A stretch of DNA of 28,908 bases from JOPF133 sp052144935. Lineage in GTDB: Bacteria; Acidobacteriota; Terriglobia; Bryobacterales; Bryobacteraceae. How positions within the stretch are numbered: the stretch's first letter is position 1; every line of letters starts with the position of its first letter. The stretch covers positions 1-28,908 of the forward strand of contig JBKQPR010000107.1 in NCBI GenBank assembly GCA_052144935.1. Direction: 5' to 3'. Positions 23,671-28,908 of the stretch are shown here, piece after piece. The position numbers and the translations under genes were made by a program. The notes under the pieces are model-generated. The model had not been told where the DNA came from. It saw nothing but the letters and a program-made list of their open reading frames with translations, and did no database searches.

Positions 23671-24798
23671 TCAGACGCTCCTGGCCTTTCTCACGGCGGC
23701 GGTGAGGGCCGGCGCCACTTCGAAGAGATCGCCCACCACTCCGTAGTCGGCCACTTCGAAAATCGGCGCATTCTCGTCTTTGTTGATTGCAATTACCGCC
23801 TTGGATCCCTTCATACCCACCAGGTGTTGGATCGCGCCGGAGATGCCCACCGCGATGTACACCTTGGGCGAAACGGTCTGCCCGGAACTGCCCACCTGGC
23901 GTTCCATGGGGAGCCAGCCGTTATCGCAGATGGGCCGCGATGCGGCCAGCTCGGCGCCCAGCGCCTGCGCCAAGTCCTCCACAATCGGCAGGTTGGCCTG
24001 CTCCTTGATGCCGCGGCCCACCGAAACAATCAGGCTGGCCGCCGACAAATCCACGGTCTGCGCCGATTCCCGGAAGTGCTCGCCCGGCTGGCTGCGGATC
24101 TGGGAAGCCTCGATCCGCGGCACGAATTCCTCGACGACACAGGTGTTCGGGTCCGGCGATGTGGCGCAGGCACTTATGCCGGGGTGCCCGTTGGGCCCGC
24201 CGGCACTCCTGCCGACGCTTGGCTCACCGCCGCGAACAGTTGTCGAGACGAGTCTCGACACGGCGCGCGGGGTGCCCACTGGGCCCGCCTGCGCCACACC
24301 AGACGCGTCCGCGCGAAACGCCCCCGCCTGGATGGAAACGAAGCAAGGTCCAGCGCCGGTGTGGCAATAATCCGCATTCAGTTTTCCCTGCAGTAACTGG
24401 CGCACGAACACGGGCCGGCCGGAATCGAAAGCGATCGCCACCACATCGGCGATCAGCGTTTGCCCGAATCGGGCGGCCAGGCGGGGCGCGAAGTCGCGCA
24501 CCTGGTACGTGTGCGGGAACAGCACCAGCGCCGGGTCGAGCTTTTGGATGAGCTGCTCGAAGGCGGCCACAAATCCGTCGGCGGTGTATTCGTCGAGCAG
24601 GGCATGGCGCACCGCGTAGGCGCGGGCCAGCGGCCGGCTCGCCAACTCCGCGGCGGCCCGATCGAGACTCGCGCCGGCGACCGCGGCCAGCAGGGGCTGA
24701 TGGATTTGTGCCGCCAGTTCCTTTCCGGCGGCCAAGGCTTCCCAGGACATCCGGTTCCAGGAGCCGCGATATTCCAGAATCACCAGTACGCCGTTCAT
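23671..24798 (-). CDS. etfA: Electron transfer flavoprotein alpha subunit, with in-frame repeat insertion
   Basis: 375 residues; about 320 is usual. Domain I (MNGVLVILEYRGSWNRMSWE onward) is followed by GKLNADYCHTGAG and SIQAGAFRAD, then by the FAD-binding domain II with VGRGIKEQ, ICDNGWLPMERQVGSSGQTV, AVGISGAIQHLVGM and INKDENAPIFEVADYG. Between AFRAD and VPRIEASQIRSQPGE, where relatives have a short linker, there are about 46 additional residues (about 167-213) encoded by the palindromic element at 24160-24298; they are Gly/Ser/Pro-rich and probably form a surface loop. All FAD-site motifs remain, so the protein is probably functional. The ATG overlaps the etfB stop by four bases. EtfAB carries electrons from acyl-CoA dehydrogenases to the quinone pool. 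Confidence 0.93.
   Translation of the reverse strand: MNGVLVILEYRGSWNRMSWEALAAGKELAAQIHQPLLAAVAGASLDRAAAELASRPLARAYAVRHALLDEYTADGFVAAFEQLIQKLDPALVLFPHTYQVRDFAPRLAARFGQTLIADVVAIAFDSGRPVFVRQLLQGKLNADYCHTGAGPCFVSIQAGAFRADASGVAQAGPVGTPRAVSRLVSTTVRGGEPSVGRSAGGPNGHPGISACATSPDPNTCVVEEFVPRIEASQIRSQPGEHFRESAQTVDLSAASLIVSVGRGIKEQANLPIVEDLAQALGAELAASRPICDNGWLPMERQVGSSGQTVSPKVYIAVGISGAIQHLVGMKGSKAVIAINKDENAPIFEVADYGVVGDLFEVAPALTAAVRKARSV
24160..24298. repeat. REP/MITE-like palindromic element inside etfA
   Basis: 139 bases bounded by perfect 12-bp terminal inverted repeats, TGTGGCGCAGGC (24160-24171) and GCCTGCGCCACA (24287-24298). Inside are hairpin GGCA-CTTA-TGCC (24169-24180), hairpin CGGCA-CTCC-TGCCG (24201-24214), palindrome TGTCGAGACGAGTCTCGACA (24241-24260; 9-bp arms and 2-base loop), and two 21-bp direct repeats (24181-24201 and 24269-24289) that match at 19 positions. 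The whole element is open in the etfA frame and coincides with the excess length of EtfA. No target-site duplication was recognised. The head GTGGCGCAGGC plus a small hairpin matches the elements in etfB and at the window end. Confidence 0.85.
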
Positions 24799-25589
24799 AT
24801 GACCCTCAACTCGAACTTCAAGATTTCCGTTAGTTTGGCGGCTGTCTCCGCGGGCGAGCCGGTGAGGATCCGGGTCTCCTTTTTCCGGTGTGGGAGATAG
24901 ACGCGCCGCAGCACGACCGTGGAGGTGGGGCAGGCGCTTTCGCCTGCCAACGTCCCGCCTGCCAAAGGCTCCGGCGTCACCCGCCGCACCTCCTTGGTCT
25001 TGGCCTTCTTGATGCCCATGAGGGTGGCGTAGCGCAATGGGCTGATGCCGGATTGGATCGTCAAGAGCGCCGGCATGGGCATTTGGACCCATTGGAACCA
25101 CCCGTCTTCCAGTTCGCGCTTGACGCGCACGGAGGCGCCCAGAATCTCAACCTTCATGACGATGGTGGCGTGCGGGATACCGAGCATCTCGGCCATCACG
25201 ACGCCGGTCTGGCCCAAGCCGAGATCGTCCGATTGCAGTCCGCTGAGGATCAGATCGGCATTTTCGGCTGCGGCCGCGGAGGCCAGGCGGCGAGCCAGCG
25301 CCAATGTGTCCAAACTCACCAAATCGTCGCACTGGATGTGGATGGCGCGATCCGCGCCCTTGGCGAGCGCCTCCCGGATGGTCCGGCCGGCGCGCTCCGG
25401 CCCGGCACAAAGCACCACGACTTCGCCGCCATGTTCTTCCTTGAGGAGCAGAGCTTCTTCCAGCGCATAGGCGTCGGGTTCGTTGATCTCGAAGCTAAGG
25501 TCCTGTTCTTCGATCCACTTACCGGCGGAATCGATGCGGATCGCCGAATCCCGCGCGGGGACCTGTTTCACGGCAACGATGATTTTCAT
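24795..25589 (-). CDS. etfB: Electron transfer flavoprotein beta subunit, with short in-frame repeat
   Basis: 264 residues. MKIIVAVKQVPARDSAIRID at the N-terminus, INEPDAYALEEAL, the AMP-binding region with LSGLQSDDLGLGQTGVVMAEMLG, the MPALLTIQSG signature and the C-terminal GSPAETAAKLTEILK identify EtfB. The frame is open upstream, but ATG 25589 gives the standard N-terminus. Between RRVTPEPL and TVVLRRVYLP are about 14 residues (about 209-222; AGGTLAGESACPTS) encoded by a palindromic repeat; relatives pass this point with a shorter link. First gene of the etfBA operon, divergent from the TetR regulator across 119 bases holding an operator-like inverted repeat. Confidence 0.94.
   Translation of the reverse strand: MKIIVAVKQVPARDSAIRIDSAGKWIEEQDLSFEINEPDAYALEEALLLKEEHGGEVVVLCAGPERAGRTIREALAKGADRAIHIQCDDLVSLDTLALARRLASAAAAENADLILSGLQSDDLGLGQTGVVMAEMLGIPHATIVMKVEILGASVRVKRELEDGWFQWVQMPMPALLTIQSGISPLRYATLMGIKKAKTKEVRRVTPEPLAGGTLAGESACPTSTVVLRRVYLPHRKKETRILTGSPAETAAKLTEILKFELRVI
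24925..24965 (-). repeat. REP-like hairpin inside etfB
   Basis: Read on the minus strand, TTGGCAGGCG occurs twice with a 15-base period, and the second copy opens the perfect hairpin GGCAGGCG-AAAG-CGCCTGCC (plus-strand 24929-24948), followed by CCAC. The 24-base core recurs in direct form at 28865-28888 with two changes that restore the same base pair. The 15-base period keeps the etfB frame open. Confidence 0.82.
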
Positions 25590-25670
25590 GACAGTTTCCG
25601 CGGTGGATTGCCCGCGCCCGGCATGGAAAACCCCAGGGTTTACGCCGCGCAGGCAACCCCCTTGCGTTTT

Positions 25671-25692
25671 TATCTTACCGGTGGGTAAGATA
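25671..25692. promoter_or_regulatory. Inverted repeat, probable TetR operator
   Basis: Perfect arms TATCTTACC (25671-25679) and GGTAAGATA (25684-25692) around the spacer GGTG. It lies in the 119-base gap between divergent etfB and the TetR gene, just upstream of the regulator's AGGAG ribosome site. TTACC-N4-GGTAA is the sort of palindrome bound by TetR-family dimers. Inferred to be the autoregulatory site also controlling etfBA. Confidence 0.7.
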
Positions 25693-25708
25693 TCAGGAGC
25701 GCCGCCTA

Positions 25709-26419
25709 ATGTCAATAGGCCGCGCATGGTCCGTCATGTCCAGAGACGCCTCCCGATCGCCGTCGCCCCGCAAGGCATTCGCCGACCGCCGACGCGACCC
25801 GGCCACGAAACGCGAGGCGGTGCTGAAAACCGCCGCGGAATTATTCCTCGAAAAAAGTTATGGCCGGATGTCGATGAACGACGTGGCCGATCGACTGCAC
25901 ATCACCAAGCCCGCGCTTTACCATTATTTCAATAACAAGGAAGATATTCTCCTCGCGTGTTACCGGCTGGGCGCCGGATTAATCGAGGAGATTCTCAACG
26001 AAATCGCCGATCATTGTGGAAATGGACTACAGAAGGCAGCGGCATTTATCCACTCGTATGCCAACGTGATGACGCTCAACTTCGGGCGATGCGTCATGCG
26101 TCTGGATGAGGGCGACCTCACCAGCGAGGCGCGCGCCGAGGTGCGGGCTTATAAGCGAAAGATCGACCGCCGCCTGCGCTCGTTCATCCAGGAAGGCATC
26201 GAGGATGGATCGATTGCTCCCTGCGATACGAAAATCGCCGCGTTCTCCATCGCCGGCGCACTGAACTGGATCTGCATGTGGTATGAGCCCGATGGCGCCC
26301 TGTCCCCGGAAGAGATCGCCACTCAGTTCGCGCGTACTTTGACCGAGGGACTGATCGCCAGGAAGCGGAGTAGCAAGTTAGGCGTAGTTTCCAAAGAGGA
26401 GAATTCGCATGAGCGTTGA
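25709..26419 (+). CDS. TetR-family transcriptional regulator of fatty-acid oxidation
   Basis: 236 residues. A basic N-terminal extension (about 1-32) leads to the TetR DNA-binding domain: TKREAVLKTAAELFLEKSYG, then the helix-turn-helix SMNDVADRLHITKPALYHYFNNKEDIL (about 55-80). The C-terminal helices form the ligand pocket and carry a cysteine-containing core (FGRCVMRL). By context the effector is probably an acyl-CoA. ATG 25709 is favoured because AGGAG lies 9 bases upstream; ATG 25736 is a second possibility. Its 3' end overlaps the start of the HAD/ECH gene by 11 bases, so the two are co-transcribed, and a perfect inverted repeat upstream suggests autoregulation. Confidence 0.9.
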   Translation: MSIGRAWSVMSRDASRSPSPRKAFADRRRDPATKREAVLKTAAELFLEKSYGRMSMNDVADRLHITKPALYHYFNNKEDILLACYRLGAGLIEEILNEIADHCGNGLQKAAAFIHSYANVMTLNFGRCVMRLDEGDLTSEARAEVRAYKRKIDRRLRSFIQEGIEDGSIAPCDTKIAAFSIAGALNWICMWYEPDGALSPEEIATQFARTLTEGLIARKRSSKLGVVSKEENSHER

Positions 26420-28808
26420 AGCAGCAGTCGTACCGGTTCCGGCCGAAGTGCCTTCTCCGGGCCGCGCGCCCGCCGCAGTGATCCGCAAGGCGGCGGTGCT
26501 GGGCGCCGGAACCATGGGATCGCGGATCGCGGCCCACCTGGCCAATGCCGGTTTGCCCGTGGTTCTATTGGATATTCCCGCAAGGGAAGGCGCGCGTGGC
26601 GCCATTGCGTGGCAGGCGCTGGAGGCGCTCAAGAAGACCAAACCGGCGGCGTTTTACGACCCCGCGTATGCGGCCCGCGTGTCGGTGGGAAACTTCGATG
26701 ACGATCTGGCATTGCTGGCGGATTGCGACTGGGTGATCGAGGCGGTTACCGAGAACCTGGCGATCAAGCAGGCTCTGCTGGACAAGGCCGTGCCGCACCT
26801 GAAGCGGGACGCCATTCTGACCACCAATACCAGCGGGCTGCCGGTGGCATCGATTGCTGCCAGACTGCCGGCGCCGGTCCGGCGGCGTTGGTTCGGCACT
26901 CACTTTTTCAATCCGCCGCGCTATATGCGGCTGGTGGAGATCATTCCCACGCCGGAGGCGGATCCGGCGGCGATTGCCGCCATCTCGCACTTCGCCGACG
27001 TGTTGCTGGGCAAGGAAGTCGTGTTCGCCCGCGACACCCCCAACTTCATCGCCAACCGGATCGGCGTCTTCATCATGCTGGAAGCCGTGCGCCTGATGCA
27101 GGAAGAAGACCTGACCATCGAAGAGGTGGACGCGCTGACCGGAACCGCCATCGGCTGGCCGCGGACGGGGACGTTCCGGCTGGCGGATATGGTGGGAATC
27201 GACGTGTTGGCGCACGTGGCCGCCAATTTCGAAGGTTCGGGCGTGGTGCCGCCGTTCATCGCCACCATGCTGGAGCGGCACTGGCTGGGCGATAAGACCA
27301 AACAGGGCTTCTACAGGAAAGAGAAAGATGCCGAGGGCAAAGAGCTCCGGTTTGTGCTGGATTGGAAGACCCTCGAATACCTTCAAGCTGTCCGGCCCAA
27401 GATCCCTTCGCTCGAAATGGCCAAGAATGCCGAGAGGTTGCCCGAGCGCCTCGGCCAACTGCTGGCCGGCGATGTGCGCAAGGACAAAGCGGCGCGCTTC
27501 CACTGGCGCCTGCTCACCACCCTGTGGAACTACGCCGCGGATTGCCTGCCGGAGATCGCCGACGATGCCGCCGCCGTGGACCGCGCCATGCGAGCCGGGT
27601 TCAACTGGGAAATGGGGCCGTTCCAGCTCTGGGATGCGGCCGGCGTCTCCGGAACCGTCGGGCGTATGCGGGCGGCCGGCGAGCGCGTCAGCCCGATTGT
27701 CGAACGCCTGCTGGCCGCGGGCGCCGAAACATGGTACGAGCGTCACGGCCGCGAGTGCTTCGATGTCAACCACCTGGCGTATCGGCCGGTCACCGAGGCC
27801 GAGGGCATCGCGCGCATCGCCAAATTCCGTTCGGCCAACGGCGTGGTGCGGCACAACCCGGGCGCCTCGCTGGTCGATCTGGGCGACGGCGTGGCCTGCC
27901 TGGAGCTGCACTCGAAGAAGAATGCGGTGGGCGAAGATATCGTACGGCTGGTGACCGAAACCTGCTCGCCCCAGAGCGACGCCGTGCGGAATTTCGAGGC
28001 CTTCGTGATCGGCGGCGACGCCGAGCACTTCTCCGTCGGGGCCAACCTGATGCAGCTTCTCTTGAGCGCCCAGGAAGGGGAGTGGGACGAAGTCGATTTC
28101 GCCGTGCGGGCATTCCAACGCATGACCGCGGCCATCAAGTTCTGCCCCCGTCCCGTGGTGGTGGCGCCCTACTCGTTCTGCCTGGGCGGCGGGGCGGAGA
28201 TCGCCATCCATGGCGCCCGGCGGCAGGCCCATGCCGAGCTATACATGGGACTGGTGGAAACCGGTGTCGGGGTGGTGCCCGCCGGAGGCGGCTGCAAGGA
28301 AATGCTGCTGCGGGCGCTGAATCATGAATCCCTGGATCTGACGGCAGCGCTGCGCCGGACCTTCGAAACCATCGCCATGGCCAAGGTTTCTACTTCGGCC
28401 GTCGAGGCGCGCCACATCGGCATGCTGCTGCCAATCGACCGCATCACCATGAACCGCGAGCGTTTGCTGAGCGACGCCAAGCAGTCGGCTTGCGAATTGG
28501 CCGCCAGTGGCTATTCCGCCCCCGTGCCGCGCACCGATATTCCGGCGCCCGGTGAAAGCATTCTGGCTACCCTCAAATTGGGAGTCTACGTGATGCGGCA
28601 GGGCGAATTTATCAGCGACCACGACGTAAAGGTGGCCAATTGGGTAGCCTACGTTTTGTGCGGCGGACCGGTCACGCCCGGCACGCTGGTCAGCGAGCAG
28701 TATCTGCTGGATCTGGAGCGGGAAGCCTTCCTTTCGCTGTGCGGCGAAAAGAAAACCCAGGAGCGGATCGCATACACGTTGAAGAGCGGGAGGCCGCTAA
28801 GGAACTAA
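26409..28808 (+). CDS. 3-hydroxyacyl-CoA dehydrogenase / enoyl-CoA hydratase fusion
   Basis: 799-residue bifunctional beta-oxidation enzyme with the dehydrogenase first and hydratase last, the order seen in FadN-type proteins and opposite to E. coli FadB. HAD part: NAD motif AVLGAGTMGSRIAAHLANAG (GxGxMG at 32-37), NTSGLPVASIA, catalytic GTHFFNPP (H165) with E177 in VEII, and DTPNFIANRIG. Hydratase part from about residue 495: the oxyanion-hole stretch YSFCLGGGAEIAIHGAR and GLVETGVGVVPAGGG supply the two catalytic glutamates. ATG 26409 has GAGGAG 8 bases upstream and overlaps tetR by 11 bases. It would hydrate enoyl-CoA and oxidise 3-hydroxyacyl-CoA; a thiolase may follow outside the window. 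Confidence 0.94.
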   Translation: MSVEAAVVPVPAEVPSPGRAPAAVIRKAAVLGAGTMGSRIAAHLANAGLPVVLLDIPAREGARGAIAWQALEALKKTKPAAFYDPAYAARVSVGNFDDDLALLADCDWVIEAVTENLAIKQALLDKAVPHLKRDAILTTNTSGLPVASIAARLPAPVRRRWFGTHFFNPPRYMRLVEIIPTPEADPAAIAAISHFADVLLGKEVVFARDTPNFIANRIGVFIMLEAVRLMQEEDLTIEEVDALTGTAIGWPRTGTFRLADMVGIDVLAHVAANFEGSGVVPPFIATMLERHWLGDKTKQGFYRKEKDAEGKELRFVLDWKTLEYLQAVRPKIPSLEMAKNAERLPERLGQLLAGDVRKDKAARFHWRLLTTLWNYAADCLPEIADDAAAVDRAMRAGFNWEMGPFQLWDAAGVSGTVGRMRAAGERVSPIVERLLAAGAETWYERHGRECFDVNHLAYRPVTEAEGIARIAKFRSANGVVRHNPGASLVDLGDGVACLELHSKKNAVGEDIVRLVTETCSPQSDAVRNFEAFVIGGDAEHFSVGANLMQLLLSAQEGEWDEVDFAVRAFQRMTAAIKFCPRPVVVAPYSFCLGGGAEIAIHGARRQAHAELYMGLVETGVGVVPAGGGCKEMLLRALNHESLDLTAALRRTFETIAMAKVSTSAVEARHIGMLLPIDRITMNRERLLSDAKQSACELAASGYSAPVPRTDIPAPGESILATLKLGVYVMRQGEFISDHDVKVANWVAYVLCGGPVTPGTLVSEQYLLDLEREAFLSLCGEKKTQERIAYTLKSGRPLRN

Positions 28809-28864
28809 GTAGCCACCGCTCCCTGCGGTCGCGGCTCGGACTGAACGGCTGAGGTCGCAGGGTT

Positions 28865-28908
28865 GACAGGCGAAAGCGCCTGTCCCACGTTGGGCTATGT
28901 GGGGCAGG
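28865..28908. repeat. REP-like pair (BIME arrangement), cut by the window end
   Basis: The perfect hairpin GACAGGCG-AAAG-CGCCTGTC (28865-28884) followed by CCAC matches the element in etfB except for one base pair swapped G-C to A-T. After a 10-base spacer, GTGGGGCAGG (28899-28908) is the first ten bases of the same element in opposite orientation. It lies 56 bases after the HAD/ECH stop. The preceding bases 28813-28840 contain CCACCGCTCCCTGCGGTCGC, similar to text near 14398. Confidence 0.78.

Noticed and set aside
23558..23746. Small plus-strand frame over the 35-bp inverted repeat
   Set aside because: The product merely translates the hairpin arm (FICVHLCSSV-like) and has no start signal or domain.
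24159..24551. Plus-strand open frame across the repeat in etfA
   Set aside because: It is antisense to etfA and is open only because of the palindromic, GC-rich element.
24601..25101. N-terminal extension of EtfA reaching 25101
   Set aside because: The added part overlaps the etfB 3' end out of frame; the ATG at 24798 gives the standard N-terminus and the usual ATGA overlap.

Overview
The window is GC-rich (roughly two thirds G+C by eye) chromosomal DNA, most likely from an Acidobacteriota member of the Solibacter/Bryobacter type. This rests on gene content only: two full-length 'acidobacterial duplicated orphan permease' (ADOP) proteins with the MacB_PCD-FtsX unit duplicated, an Oar-like TonB receptor, a carboxypeptidase-regulatory-domain membrane protein, Tat-exported sulfatase and aldo/keto reductase, and a dehydrogenase-first HAD/ECH fusion. 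No rRNA, tRNA, CRISPR array, transposase or integrase was seen.

Layout. (1) 166-2211: lysA on the minus strand, then a mazEF-type toxin-antitoxin locus whose antitoxin is intact and whose toxin is broken by two frameshifts. (2) 2478-6160: a tight four-gene plus-strand operon (NDP-sugar epimerase, SAM methyltransferase, GT2 glycosyltransferase, DegT/DnrJ aminotransferase) for a modified, probably amino-bearing, surface sugar. (3) 6177-9008: a minus-strand operon reading from a two-repeat secreted protein through a His-rich four-helix membrane protein to a frameshifted YceI-like gene. (4) 9339-14297: TonB receptor, a 194-bp remnant of a second DegT aminotransferase gene, and ADOP permease 1. 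(5) 14599-18448: intact hicAB, rlmA, and ADOP permease 2 convergent with rlmA. (6) 18626-18909: a 16-bp minisatellite. (7) 19046-21701: two Tat-exported enzymes. (8) 21780-28808: a fatty-acid oxidation island with acyl-CoA synthetase, etfA and etfB on the minus strand, and a TetR regulator overlapping a HAD/ECH fusion gene on the plus strand, with a perfect inverted repeat that looks like the TetR operator in the divergent spacer.

How the genes work together. The last region is a coherent beta-oxidation module: the synthetase makes acyl-CoA, EtfAB accepts electrons from acyl-CoA dehydrogenases encoded elsewhere, the fusion protein performs hydration and the second oxidation, and the TetR protein probably represses both directions through the shared operator.

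The most unusual signal is a family of short palindromic elements with a common head (GTGG-N-GCAGGC followed by a small hairpin). One copy, with perfect 12-bp terminal inverted repeats and about 139 bp long, lies in frame inside etfA and adds about 46 residues. A shorter copy lies in frame inside etfB and adds about 14 residues. A third, arranged as an opposed pair, follows the fusion gene at the window end. The hairpin stems differ by paired (compensatory) changes between copies, so the fold appears to be maintained. This resembles REP/BIME or Rickettsia-palindromic-element behaviour inside essential-type coding sequence. The window also carries a perfect 35-bp inverted repeat between the synthetase gene and etfA.
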